64,000 bases of DNA from Desulfobacterales bacterium (GTDB lineage: Bacteria > Desulfobacterota > Desulfobacteria > Desulfobacterales > Desulfosarcinaceae), in contig JACRDD010000042.1 of the NCBI GenBank assembly GCA_016218685.1, positions 33,907 through 97,906 of the forward strand, given 5' to 3'. Under the pieces are notes generated by a model, which made no database searches, was not told the DNA's origin, and worked only from the letters and a program-made list of their open reading frames with translations. Shown here one piece after another: positions 33,041 through 42,380 of the stretch. Positions within the stretch are counted from its first letter, which is position 1. Each line of letters starts with the position of its first letter. A program made the position numbers and the translations under genes.

Positions 33041-34399
33041 TCAACTTGCCTCCTGCATCTTCTTGATCAACTGATTGGCCGCTACCAGCAGCGGGTCCCA
33101 GGCGGGGCCGAAGGGCGGCGCGTAGGCCAGGTCGGTCTGGCTGACCTGCTCCACGGTCATGGCGGCGTGCAGGGCCACGGCCGGGGCGTTGATGCGGTGG
33201 GCCGCGCCTTCGCGGCCGACCATCTGGGCCCCCAACAGGCGGCCGGAGCGCCGGTCGCCCACCAGGTGCACCTGGAGCGAGCTACCCCCTGGGTGACTGT
33301 GGGCCCGGGAAGAACTCGCGATGGTCACGCCAGCCGGAGCGAAGCCGGCCTGGGCCGCTTCGGCCAGAGTAAGACCGGTGCGGGCCACTTGCAGGTCGAA
33401 CACCTTGAATACGGCGGTGCCGGCGATGCCTTGCAGGGAGACTTCTTTACCACACACATGGTCGGCCACGGCCCAGCCGGCGCGGTTGGCTCTCAGGGCC
33501 AGGGGAATCCAGGCGCGCTGGCCGGTAACCACGTGGAAAGCATCGGTGCAGTCGCCGGCGGCGTAGATGGCCGGGTTGGAGGTGCGCATTTGGCGGTCCA
33601 CGGCGATGGAGCGGGACGGCCCCAGCTGCAGCCCGGCATCGGCGGCCAGGCGACTGTTGGGCTGCACGCCCACGGCCACGATCACCAGGTCCGCGGCCAG
33701 GGAAGCACTGCCTGTATCGACCAGCGCCACGCCACTCCCCTTCCCTGCCTCGATGCCTGCTACGTCGAAGCCGGTGCGCAATTCGACCTGATGGCCCTCC
33801 AATTCCCCTCGCACGGTAGCCGCCAGTTCGGCATCCAGCCAGGGAAGCAGCTCGGCCCGAGGTTTGACCATCGTCACCGCCACCTCCCGCAGGCGCAGCG
33901 CTTCGGCCATCTCCATGGCGATGTACCCCATGCCCATGATGACCGCCCGTTTCACGCTGCCGCTTTGCAGGCGCGCCTTGATGGCCTGAGCGTCTTCCAG
34001 GGTTTTGACCACCGCCACTTCGGGCCGATCGAAGCCTGGCCGCCGGGGCACGATGGGGGCCGCGCCTGTGGCGATGAGCAGGCGGTCATAGGCCAGGTCG
34101 AACGGTTTGCCGTCCGGACCGCCGCCGCTCACATGACTTTTGGCGATATCGATCGCTTCGGCCCGATGGCCCAGGCGAACATCGATACCCGATTTCTTGC
34201 GGAACGCTTCCGCCGTGCGCACCACCAAATCGTCGACCGCCCGCCGGGGGTCGGAAATATTATAAGGAATCCCTCAGGCGCTGTAGGAAACGGTTTGGGT
34301 TCGTTCCAGCACGGTGACCTCCAGGGAAGGGTCCTGGCGTTTGGCCCGGCTGGCGGCGCTCATGCCGGCAGCGTCTCCACCGATGATGACGAATTTCAT
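33041..34399 (-). CDS. Selenocysteine-containing CoA-disulfide-reductase-like flavoenzyme (UGA at codon 42)
   Basis: If TGA at 34276-34274 is read as selenocysteine, one continuous frame of 452 residues runs from an ATG at 34399 (after GGAGG) to 33041. It starts with the FAD fingerprint FVIIGGDAAGMSAASRA, reaches VSYSA-U-GIPYNIS, then has ATGAAP (110-115), the NAD-binding VIMGMGYIAMEMAEAL (156-161 core), YAAGDCTDAFH (281-284 core) and the C-terminal AYAPPFGPAWDP. In CoA-disulfide reductase and NADH-oxidase relatives the redox-active residue is cysteine in SYxxCGxPY, exactly at this U. The total length matches the family (about 440-450). A SECIS-like hairpin follows the UGA. Conventional annotation would cut it to 395 residues from a TTG at 34228 and lose the active site. 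A nonsense mutation is the alternative. Confidence 0.86.
34234..34253 (-). promoter_or_regulatory. Candidate bacterial SECIS hairpin
   Basis: Starting 21 bases after the in-frame TGA, a 5-base-pair stem (CGACC with GGTCG, 34253-34234) continues into a CCC/GGG inner stem with one bulged C, and the apical loop opens with GG. Bacterial SECIS elements lie inside the coding region, with the loop about 16-37 bases after UGA and a G in the first two loop positions; here the loop starts about 28 bases after. The stem is short but very GC-rich. Confidence 0.62.
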
Positions 34400-34486
34400 G
34401 CTTGCATCCTCCTTGGATGAGTTGGGGCCATCTTTTCCGGCCATGGTTGGGTGCGCTCAGGTTCAAAACCGGTACAAGGTGTGATA

Positions 34487-34523
34487 GGAACGCTCCTTGA
34501 TATAGGTGATATGGATGCGTTCC
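34487..34523. repeat. Inverted repeat in the divergent region before the Sec gene and hrpA
   Basis: GGAACGCTCC (34487-34496) pairs with GGATGCGTTCC (34513-34523) over 10 base pairs with a single bulge and a 16-base loop rich in A and T. It lies between the divergent Sec-enzyme and hrpA starts and could be an operator or a leader hairpin. The rest of the 154-base gap shows no clear promoter pair. Confidence 0.35.
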
Positions 34524-34553
34524 GGAATGGGAACTAATTAGTGCAGGAACACC

Positions 34554-37500
34554 GTGACGTCAATAAACGAACAGATCAAGGCCATTTCGGAACAGTTGCC
34601 TGAGGCCATGGCGGTGGACCGCATGGCGGCCCGGCGCGAGATCCAGGATATCCGGCTGGCGGCCAAGCAGCGCATCGCACCGGCCAAACTGCGCACCCGC
34701 TGTGAGCGCCTGGCGTTGCGCGTGGCGCAATCCGTGGCCCGGCGCCGGGCGCGCCTCGGTCAGGTGCTGCCGCTGGCCATCGATGCCCGCCTGCCGATCT
34801 GCGACCGGGCCGAGGAGATCGTCGCCGCGATTACCGCCCATCCGGTGGTGGTGGTGGCCGGCGAAACCGGTTCGGGCAAGACCACCCAACTGCCCAAAAT
34901 GTGCATTGCCGCCGGCCGGGGAGTGGACGGTACCATCGGTCTCACCCAGCCCCGGCGCATCGCAGCCCTCACCGTGGGCCGACGCATCGCCGAGGAGTTG
35001 GGCGAGACTGTCGGCCAGACCGTGGGGGTCAAGATCCGCTTCCAAGACACCACCGGCGCCGATACGCGCATCAAGCTGATGACCGACGGCATCCTGCTGG
35101 CCGAGGCGCAATCGGACAGCCAGTTGAACCAGTATGATACCTTGATCATCGATGAAGCCCACGAGCGCAGCCTGAACATCGATTTCATTTTAGGCCTGCT
35201 CAAGCAGTTGCTCGTCAGGCGCCGGGATCTGAAGGTCGTCATCACCTCGGCCACCATCGATACGGAGAAGTTCGCCCAGGCCTTCGGTGGGGCGCCGATC
35301 ATCGAAGTCTCCGGCCGCATGTATCCGGTGGAGACGCGCTACCTTGATCATCTGAAGGACAATGGGGAAGAGAGCACCCACATCGAGCAGGCGGCCAAGG
35401 CCATGGACCTGCTGCACCACGAACGGCGCCGGGGGGATGTGCTGATCTTCATGCCCACCGAGCAGGACATCCGCGACACCTGCGAACTGCTCCAGGGCCG
35501 CCGCTATCCTTCGGCCGAAGTCATCCCGTTGTTCGCACGGCTGTCGGCCAGCGAGCAGCAGCGCGTCTTCCGGCCGTCCCAGGGCCGCCGGATCATCGTG
35601 GCCACCAACGTGGCCGAAACCTCCATCACCATTCCGGGCATCCGCTACGTCATCGACACCGGCCTGGCGCGCATCAGCCAGTATACGCCGCGCACGCGCA
35701 CCAACACGTTGCCGGTCGTGCCCATTGCCCAGAGCAGCGCCGATCAGCGCCAGGGCCGCTGCGGCCGCGTGGCCAACGGCCTCTGCATCCGGCTCTACAG
35801 CCAGGAGGATTACGAGCAGCGTCCCAAATACACCCTACCCGAGATCCTGCGCGCCAATCTGGCCGAGGTCATTCTGCGCATGATCGCCCTGGGCCTGGGG
35901 GATGTGGAAGCCTTTCCCTTCATCGACCCGCCGGCGCCGCGCAGCATCCAGGATGGCTACGCCCTGCTGCTGGAACTGGGAGCCATCGTGCCGGCCAAGC
36001 GCCGGCAGGACCGGGAGGGTAAATTCGCCTTGACCGCCAAAGGCCGCCTCATGGCGCGCCTGCCGTTGGACCCCCGCCTGGCCTGCATGCTGCTTACGGC
36101 CCACCAGCGCGACTGCCTGGCCGATGTGGCCGTGATCGCCGCGGCCCTGAGCATCCAGGACCCCCGGGAGCGCCCGGGCGAGCGTCAGGCCGAAGCCGAC
36201 GCGGCCCATGCCCGCTTCGCCGACCCTGCCTCGGACTTTCTCACCCTGCTGCGCATCTGGCACGCCTACGACCAGACGGCGGCCCGGCGCACCAGTTGGC
36301 AGCAGGTCAAGCAGTTTTGCCACCAGCATTTCCTGTCGTTCCGGCGCATGCGCGAGTGGCGCGACGTGCATGGCCAAATTCTGGGCGAGTTGGCGGAGAA
36401 CGACATCAAACCTTCCCGACCGAGTGCGGCGCCGGACGTTCCCGGCGATATCGGCCACAGCGGCTATGCCGCTATCCATCAATCCATTTTGAGCGGCTTT
36501 TTGTCCAATATCGCCATGAAGAAGGAGAAGCAGATCTTCCAGGCGGCCTATGCCCGCCAGGCGATGATCTTCCCCGGCTCCGGGCTCTTCAAGAACCCGG
36601 GCCAGTGGATCGTGGCCGCCGAGATGGTGGAGACCTCACGGCTCTTTGCGCGCTGCGCTGCGGTGATCGATCCGGCCTGGATCGAACCGATCGGCAAGGA
36701 GCAGTGCAAGTACACCCACCTCGATCCCCACTGGGAGCGGCGGCGCGAAGCCGTGGTGGCCACCGAGCAGGTGAGCCTGTACGGCCTGATCATCGACCGC
36801 CGCACGCGGCCCTACGGCCCGTTCCACCCCGACGAAGCCACGGAGATTTTCATCCGCAAGGCCCTTATCGAAGGCGACGTGGCCCGGCCGCCGGCGTTCA
36901 TGCAGCACAACCAACGCATGATCGCCCAGGTGGAAGAGATGCAGGACCGGCTGCGTCGCAAAGATTTGCTGGTGGACGAACAGCGCTTGTTCGAGTTCTA
37001 TCAAGAACGCCTGGGCGAGGTCTACGATTTGCGGGGCCTGAAGCTTAAAATCGCCCAGGCCGGCAACGATGATTTCTTGCGCCTGAAGGAAGCAGATCTG
37101 CTTTCCCAACAGCCGGATGACCAAGCCTTGTCTCAGTTTCCCGACCGCATCGACGCGGACGGCCGGCCGCTGCCCTGCGACTATCGCTTCGCGCCGGGGG
37201 AAGAGAACGACGGCGTCACCGTACGCGTGGCGGCGCGCGCCGCCGGGGCCGTGCCTGCCGAAGCGTTTCAGTGGCTGGTGCCGGGCCTGCTCAAGGAGAA
37301 GATCGCGGCCCTCATCAAGAGTCTGCCCAAGGAGCTGCGCAAGCGCCTGGTGCCGGTCAACGAGACCGTCGAGACGATCGCTTCCCAGATGCCCGTCCAG
37401 CGCCACGTGGCGCTAAGCACGGCCCTGAGCCGTTTCATCCGCGAACGCTGGGGCTTGACGATCCCGGCCGCAGCCTGGAACGAAACCCAACTACCCGATC

Positions 37501-38522
37501 ACCTGCGCATGCGCATCGCCGTCACCGATGACGATGGCCGCGTGGTGCGCGCGGCCCGGGACGCGGCCGTACTGCAATCCGAAGCGCCGGCGGAGGCTTC
37601 CCAGGCCTTCGAAAAGGCGCGCCGGGCCTGGGAATCCGGTCCGATCGCGCAATGGAATTTTGGCGACCTGCCGGAAACCATTCTGCTCAAGGGACCCGGG
37701 CGCCGTGAATGGACGGCCTACCCGGCCCTTGAAGCCCGCGCCCAGGAGATCTTTCTCACGGCCTTTGCCGATATCACCCAGGCGCGCCAAACCCATCCCC
37801 AAGGCGTGCGGGGCCTGCTGCAAAAGCGCTTGGGCGCGGAGCTCAAGTATCTGCGCAAGAACCTGGCCCTGCCCTATGACCTCGACGCCCATTGCCGCTA
37901 CTTCGGCGGGCGGCCGGCCCTGGAAGGTCGATTGGTGGAACGGGTGCTGGACGATCATCTGGCCAGAGACATTCGCGCGGCGGCCGATTTCGAGGCCTGG
38001 CTGGAAGCGATTCATAAGGGCAATATGGCGGCCTGGGGTCAGGGGCTGCGACAGTCCCTCTTGGACGTATTGGAGACATACCAGGCCGCGCGCCTGCGCC
38101 TGCTGGAACTTGAAAAAGCCCATCTGCGCAACGCCGCGTTGAAATCGCTGCTGGACGATCTGCGCGCTGGCCTGGAGAAGCTGGTACCGGAAGACTTTAT
38201 CAAGCGCTACGCCGCCGAACGCCTGCCCCATTTGCCGCGCTACACCCGAGCCGTGGCGCTGAGGGCCGAACGCGCGGCCGTGGATCTGGAAAAAGACCGC
38301 GCCAAGGCTCAGAAGGCCGCGGTTTACGAAACCCATGTGGAACGGCTGACGCAGGAGTTGATGCCCCAGAGCAGCGCCGAAAAATGTCGGGCCCTGGAAG
38401 AACTCTTCTGGATGGTGGAGGAGTACAAGATCTCCATCTTCGCCCCGGAGATCAAGACGGCTCAGCCGGTTTCGGCCAAGCGTCTGGATGCGCTGGTGGC
38501 GGCCGTCGAGGCACTGGGCTGA
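34554..38522 (+). CDS. hrpA: ATP-dependent RNA helicase HrpA
   Basis: A 1322-residue DEAH-box helicase. Residues about 95-450 are the helicase core: Walker A GETGSGKTTQLPK near 102, the QPRRIAAL motif, DEAH at about 199-202, SATIDTEKFAQAF, and RQGRCGRVANGL near 400. The long C-terminal part (about 500-1322) includes the OB-fold/DUF3418 regions that identify HrpA rather than HrpB. HrpA acts on RNA and has been linked to rescue of stalled ribosomes and mRNA processing. It starts with GTG at 34554 (AGGA upstream). It ends 15 bases from the convergent gcdA gene. Confidence 0.96.
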   Translation: MTSINEQIKAISEQLPEAMAVDRMAARREIQDIRLAAKQRIAPAKLRTRCERLALRVAQSVARRRARLGQVLPLAIDARLPICDRAEEIVAAITAHPVVVVAGETGSGKTTQLPKMCIAAGRGVDGTIGLTQPRRIAALTVGRRIAEELGETVGQTVGVKIRFQDTTGADTRIKLMTDGILLAEAQSDSQLNQYDTLIIDEAHERSLNIDFILGLLKQLLVRRRDLKVVITSATIDTEKFAQAFGGAPIIEVSGRMYPVETRYLDHLKDNGEESTHIEQAAKAMDLLHHERRRGDVLIFMPTEQDIRDTCELLQGRRYPSAEVIPLFARLSASEQQRVFRPSQGRRIIVATNVAETSITIPGIRYVIDTGLARISQYTPRTRTNTLPVVPIAQSSADQRQGRCGRVANGLCIRLYSQEDYEQRPKYTLPEILRANLAEVILRMIALGLGDVEAFPFIDPPAPRSIQDGYALLLELGAIVPAKRRQDREGKFALTAKGRLMARLPLDPRLACMLLTAHQRDCLADVAVIAAALSIQDPRERPGERQAEADAAHARFADPASDFLTLLRIWHAYDQTAARRTSWQQVKQFCHQHFLSFRRMREWRDVHGQILGELAENDIKPSRPSAAPDVPGDIGHSGYAAIHQSILSGFLSNIAMKKEKQIFQAAYARQAMIFPGSGLFKNPGQWIVAAEMVETSRLFARCAAVIDPAWIEPIGKEQCKYTHLDPHWERRREAVVATEQVSLYGLIIDRRTRPYGPFHPDEATEIFIRKALIEGDVARPPAFMQHNQRMIAQVEEMQDRLRRKDLLVDEQRLFEFYQERLGEVYDLRGLKLKIAQAGNDDFLRLKEADLLSQQPDDQALSQFPDRIDADGRPLPCDYRFAPGEENDGVTVRVAARAAGAVPAEAFQWLVPGLLKEKIAALIKSLPKELRKRLVPVNETVETIASQMPVQRHVALSTALSRFIRERWGLTIPAAAWNETQLPDHLRMRIAVTDDDGRVVRAARDAAVLQSEAPAEASQAFEKARRAWESGPIAQWNFGDLPETILLKGPGRREWTAYPALEARAQEIFLTAFADITQARQTHPQGVRGLLQKRLGAELKYLRKNLALPYDLDAHCRYFGGRPALEGRLVERVLDDHLARDIRAAADFEAWLEAIHKGNMAAWGQGLRQSLLDVLETYQAARLRLLELEKAHLRNAALKSLLDDLRAGLEKLVPEDFIKRYAAERLPHLPRYTRAVALRAERAAVDLEKDRAKAQKAAVYETHVERLTQELMPQSSAEKCRALEELFWMVEEYKISIFAPEIKTAQPVSAKRLDALVAAVEALG

Positions 38523-38537
38523 CGGCCGCCACCGTTT

Positions 38538-40271
38538 CTATCCTTTAATTACTCTTGGCAGCAGCATCTGATGATGCGGGCAGATGGATTTGGGGTTTTG
38601 ATAAGCCGCGCCGGCAAAGGCGCGCAGGTATTTGCGCAGCTCGGTCATCTTGGCGATCTCGTCCACCATGCCCATGCGGGCGCAGTAGGCGGGACGCGAG
38701 TTGTCGTAGTACTGCTGGACCATCTCGTTCATCTTGTCGATGATCGGCTTGAGCGGTTTGCCGGCCGCCTTCTCCTTGACCAGGCGCCGGGAGAAGCTGG
38801 CGGCCGCCGCGGTTTCGCCGTGCATGACGTAGATTTCGGTGGTGGCCGTGCCCAGGGTAAAAGCGTTCTGGCGGTTGGCAGTCGGCCCGCCCATGACGTA
38901 GTGGGCCGCGGCCGTACCTTTGCGCAAGACGACAAGCATCATGGGCACGCCGCTCTGCTGGATGGAGTACACCAGGGACTGACCCAGGCCCAGCAGTTCG
39001 GCCTTTTCGGCGATGTCGCCCACGTCGATGCCCGAGGTGTCCTGGAACCAGATCACCGGCACGCGGTCGCGGCTGCACAAGGTGACGAACTCATTCATCT
39101 TGATCAGTCCCTGGCGGTAGAGTTTGCCGCCGATGCCGTTGTATTCGGCATATTCGGGATAGTTGTCCCCCAGATAGCCCTGGCGGTTGCCGATCACGCC
39201 CACCAGGAAGCCATCCATCTTGACCAGACCGGTATAGATCTCGGGGCCGTAACCGGGCTTGAACTCCAGGTGCTCGCTGCCGTCCACCAGGCGCGCCAGG
39301 ACCTCGTCGAAGTCATAGATCTGCTTCTGGTTGAAGGGAACCAGCGTGTAGAGATCCTCTGCGTCGAAGAGCGGCTCTACCGGCTCGGCCACCCGGAAGA
39401 ACTTGGGGGCGTAAGCCGGAATGTCGCGCATGTACTCCTTGATGCCGTCGAGCACTTCGGTCTCGGTGTCGTACACGTAGCGGAAAAAGCCGGTCTGGTC
39501 GTGATGCACGCCCACGCTGCCCGGCGGCTCGGCTTTGAACTGCTTGGCGGCCTTGATGAGCAGTTCGGCGCCCTCTTCGTCGAAGAAACCCTTGGGCGAC
39601 ATGCCGCTGAGGATGCCGCCGCCGCCCACAGCCATGTTGCAATCCTTGTGGGCGAAGAGCACCGTGGGGCTGATACTCTGGTAGCCGCCGCCGGCCGGGT
39701 TGGTGCCGTAGATACCCGCCAGAATCGGAATGCCCAACTCGTTGAGCTCCGCGTGGCGGAAGAAGGGAGTTCCCCCGCAGCGCCGGTTGGCGTAGAACTT
39801 CTCCTGCTCGGTGAGCTTGACCCCTGAACAGTTGACCAGCCACACCAGGGGAATATTGAAGCGCTTGGAAAGGTCGGTGACCCTGAGGATGTTTTCGTAC
39901 TGTCCGGCCAGCCAGGCGCCGGCCATGACTTTGTTGTCGAAGCCGATGATCACGGCCCATTTGCCCGAAATCTTGCCCAGGCCGTCGATGACATTGTCGG
40001 TGCCTTCGACGTTGTCTTCGGGGTTGAAGAGGGTGTGCAGCGGGCACCAGGTGCCTTCATCCACCAGGTATTTGAGGCGCTGAAATATGGTCAATTGCCC
40101 GCGGGCGTTGATCTCCTCCGTGGTAAAGCCGGCGTTCTTGACCTTTTCCACGGCCTGGGCCACCTCGGCTTCCACTTTTTTGATTTGGGCGACATTCTCT
40201 TGGGCGCTTTTGATCTGGCCAGGGTTGAGCGCCCGACCGAAGGCATTCATCTTCTTGAAATAGGGTCGCAT
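38538..40271 (-). CDS. gcdA: Glutaconyl-CoA decarboxylase alpha subunit (carboxyltransferase)
   Basis: A 577-residue carboxyltransferase very similar in its key stretches to GcdA of amino-acid fermenters: RRCGGTPFFRHAELNELGIP, GIYGTNPAGGGYQSISPTV, NYPEYAEYNGIGGKLYRQGL, KGTAAAHYVMGGP and the C-terminal AAYQNPKSICPHHQMLLPR. GcdA moves the carboxyl of glutaconyl-CoA to a biotin carrier; the membrane beta and gamma subunits then pump sodium. Those subunits are not in this window. In sulfate reducers degrading benzoate-type acids via glutaryl-CoA, this enzyme follows a non-decarboxylating glutaryl-CoA dehydrogenase. ATG at 40271 follows GGAG; a TTG 15 bases upstream is possible. It lies 140 bases after the CMD gene. 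Confidence 0.92.
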   Translation of the reverse strand: MRPYFKKMNAFGRALNPGQIKSAQENVAQIKKVEAEVAQAVEKVKNAGFTTEEINARGQLTIFQRLKYLVDEGTWCPLHTLFNPEDNVEGTDNVIDGLGKISGKWAVIIGFDNKVMAGAWLAGQYENILRVTDLSKRFNIPLVWLVNCSGVKLTEQEKFYANRRCGGTPFFRHAELNELGIPILAGIYGTNPAGGGYQSISPTVLFAHKDCNMAVGGGGILSGMSPKGFFDEEGAELLIKAAKQFKAEPPGSVGVHHDQTGFFRYVYDTETEVLDGIKEYMRDIPAYAPKFFRVAEPVEPLFDAEDLYTLVPFNQKQIYDFDEVLARLVDGSEHLEFKPGYGPEIYTGLVKMDGFLVGVIGNRQGYLGDNYPEYAEYNGIGGKLYRQGLIKMNEFVTLCSRDRVPVIWFQDTSGIDVGDIAEKAELLGLGQSLVYSIQQSGVPMMLVVLRKGTAAAHYVMGGPTANRQNAFTLGTATTEIYVMHGETAAAASFSRRLVKEKAAGKPLKPIIDKMNEMVQQYYDNSRPAYCARMGMVDEIAKMTELRKYLRAFAGAAYQNPKSICPHHQMLLPRVIKG

Positions 40272-40411
40272 GCAGTCTGTCTCCAACCGTTGTGTGTTTT
40301 AAGAAAACGTCGATTTTATTCTTGCGGAACTTGGCAAAGTGCCCGCTGAACAATCGTCGTGACGAACTAATGCCTTCCCCCTCTTCTCTTCCCCCTTCAG
40401 CCCTATCTTCC

Positions 40412-40810
40412 TCATTCCTCCTTCTCTAAAGGCCACAATTCCTTTTCCCGCAAGACCTCCCGCAAGACCTTCAAAGCCATATTGACGGTAGGGATACCCG
40501 CATAGGTAAAGGTTTGAAAAATCACCTCGGCGATCTGCCGGGCTGTGCAGCCCACGTTGATGGCCGCCAAAATGTGCAATTTCAGTTCTTCGGTGCGGCC
40601 CAGAACCGTGAGCACGGCCACGGTCACCAGTTGCCGCGTGGTGTGCGGGATCTTCTCCCGGGCATAGAGCCGCCCGGTGATAAAAAGCGAAAATTGCTTG
40701 CCCAGTTCGGGATCGAAGGCGCGCCAGAGGTCCACGGGCTTTTCATCGGTCACGCCCTTGAAGTAAAGCGCGGCCGTCTCCTGGGTCTTTTTCTTGACAT
40801 CCTCTTCCAT
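40412..40810 (-). CDS. Carboxymuconolactone decarboxylase-family protein
   Basis: A 132-residue protein of the CMD/AhpD-like family. The motif region is EELKLHILAAINVGCTARQIAEVIF (about residues 78-102) with a single cysteine; preceding it, IPHTTRQLVTVAVLTVLG is also typical. Members include gamma-carboxymuconolactone decarboxylase and alkylhydroperoxidase-like proteins; with one cysteine here, the AhpD CxxC peroxidase role is unlikely. GGAGGA just inside the livF end serves as its ribosome-binding site, giving tight coupling to the transporter operon. An auxiliary catabolic role is plausible. Confidence 0.87.
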   Translation of the reverse strand: MEEDVKKKTQETAALYFKGVTDEKPVDLWRAFDPELGKQFSLFITGRLYAREKIPHTTRQLVTVAVLTVLGRTEELKLHILAAINVGCTARQIAEVIFQTFTYAGIPTVNMALKVLREVLREKELWPLEKEE

Positions 40811-41524
40811 TTATCCTCCGAGGTAAGCCGCTTTGACTTTGGGGTCGTTGAGCAGTTGGGCCGCCGGCCCTTTCAGGACCACCTGGCCAGTCTCCAGTAC
40901 ATATGCGAAATCGGCGATCTGCAAAGCAGCCCGGGCGTTCTGCTCCACCAGCAGGATGGTCATGCCCATCCCGTTAAGGGTTTCGATGGTTTGGAAGATC
41001 TCCTGAACGACAATGGGCGCCAATCCCATGGAGGGTTCATCCAGCAGTAAAAGCTTGGGCCGTGTCATCAGCGCGCGACCGATGGCCAGCATCTGCTGTT
41101 CGCCGCCCGAGAGCGTGCCGGCGATCTGTTTGGCGCGTTTGGCCAGAATGGGGAACATGGCATAGACTTGATCGCTGCGCTCCTTGATTTCGGCACGGTG
41201 ACGGCGCCGGTAGTAGAGGTAAGCGCCCAATTGAATATTGTCGGCCACACTCATGTGGGCGAAGATTTGGCGACCTTCGGCCACCTGGGATAGCCCCAGG
41301 CCCACGATACGGTCGGCGCCCAGGCCGGTGATGTTGCGGCCCTGGAACAGGATACACCCGCTTTTATTGGCGTTCAATCCGGAGACGGCTTTGAGCAAAG
41401 TGGATTTACCGGCCCCATTGGCACCGATGATCGATACCACGCGCCCTTCGGGCACCGTAAGGGAAATCTCACGAATGGCGGGAATGGGGCCGTATCCGGC
41501 GCTGAGTTTTTCGATTTCAAGCAT
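40811..41524 (-). CDS. livF: Branched-chain amino acid-type ABC transporter ATPase LivF
   Basis: A 237-residue ABC ATPase of the LivF class. Walker A is GANGAGKSTLLKAV near residue 34, the signature LSGGEQQMLAIGRAL near 137 and Walker B LLLLDEPSMGLAP near 160, the last typical of LivF. Together with LivG it powers the importer below. It ends where the CMD gene starts (overlapping ribosome-binding site). Confidence 0.95.
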   Translation of the reverse strand: MLEIEKLSAGYGPIPAIREISLTVPEGRVVSIIGANGAGKSTLLKAVSGLNANKSGCILFQGRNITGLGADRIVGLGLSQVAEGRQIFAHMSVADNIQLGAYLYYRRRHRAEIKERSDQVYAMFPILAKRAKQIAGTLSGGEQQMLAIGRALMTRPKLLLLDEPSMGLAPIVVQEIFQTIETLNGMGMTILLVEQNARAALQIADFAYVLETGQVVLKGPAAQLLNDPKVKAAYLGG

Positions 41525-41579
41525 ATGCGATCGACTTTACTGCTTCCGATGCGAAACTTTCAACGTTATTTTTCCTTTT

Positions 41580-42377
41580 TCATCCGATTTCAAATCCACC
41601 GCCTTGCCCCAGGTAGGCTTCGATGACCAGGGGGTTGCGCTGAATCTCCTTGGGTGTGCCTTCGGCGATTTTTTCCCCATAGTTGAGCACGGTGATCTCG
41701 TCGGAGATATCCATGATCATCTTCATGTCGTGCTCCACCAGCAGCACGGTGATTCCATTTTGGCGGATGGCCTGGATCAGATGCGCGGCGGTTTCGGTTT
41801 CGGTTTCGTTGAGGCCGGCGGCCGGTTCGTCCAGGCAGACCAGTTGCGGCTCGGTGGCCAGGGCGCGGCCGATCTCAAGAATTTTACGCTCGCCCAGGGG
41901 CAGGGCGCCGGCCATGATCTCGCTCTTGGCCGCCAGACCGATGAAATCCAGCAGGGCCATGGCCTCTTGCTTGAGGCTCTTTTCCTGGCGCCGCAGGCTG
42001 GGCAGGGCCAGCCCGCAACCGAAAAAGGGGCTGCGGATGCGCAGGTGGCGGCCGGTCATCACATTTTCCAGCGCCGTCATGCTGTTGAAGAGCTCCACGG
42101 TCTGAAATGTCCGCGAAATTCCCAATTCGGCGATCTGATGGGGCTTGCGGTCACTGATGGCTTGGCCGTTGAAGCGGATCAGGCCCTCGGTGGGTGGGAA
42201 GACACCGGTGATGATGTTGAAGAGCGTGGTTTTGCCGGCGCCATTGGGACCAATGACGGCCTTGATCTTGCCCCGGGGCACGCGCAGGTTGATGTTCATC
42301 AGGGCGGTCAGTCCGCCGAAGGCCATGACCAGCTCTTCAATTTCCAGGATCGGATCGTTGACTGATTCTGCCGCCAC
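41580..42377 (-). CDS. livG: Branched-chain amino acid-type ABC transporter ATPase LivG
   Basis: A 265-residue ABC ATPase. Walker A GPNGAGKTTLFNIITG is near residue 43 and the signature and Walker B region reads ALPLGERKILEIGRALA and LVCLDEPAAGLNETE near 155-185, as in LivG. It forms the ATPase pair with LivF. It starts 3 bases after the end of livM and ends 55 bases before livF. Confidence 0.95.
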   Translation of the reverse strand: MAAESVNDPILEIEELVMAFGGLTALMNINLRVPRGKIKAVIGPNGAGKTTLFNIITGVFPPTEGLIRFNGQAISDRKPHQIAELGISRTFQTVELFNSMTALENVMTGRHLRIRSPFFGCGLALPSLRRQEKSLKQEAMALLDFIGLAAKSEIMAGALPLGERKILEIGRALATEPQLVCLDEPAAGLNETETETAAHLIQAIRQNGITVLLVEHDMKMIMDISDEITVLNYGEKIAEGTPKEIQRNPLVIEAYLGQGGGFEIG

Positions 42378-42380
42378 GGC

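Noticed and set aside
33041..34228. Conventional call of a 395-residue oxidoreductase starting at TTG 34228
   Set aside because: It lacks the FAD fingerprint and the redox cysteine site, both of which lie in the same frame directly upstream across a single TGA; the readthrough model gives a full-length family member with a proper ribosome-binding site.
33167..34420. 417-residue rightward frame opposite the Sec enzyme
   Set aside because: Shadow frame; no domain, and the leftward reading has FAD and NAD motifs.
34260..34466. 68-residue leftward frame over the N-terminus of the Sec enzyme
   Set aside because: Basic, low-complexity translation in a shifted frame, without family similarity; a shadow of the real N-terminal exon-like segment.
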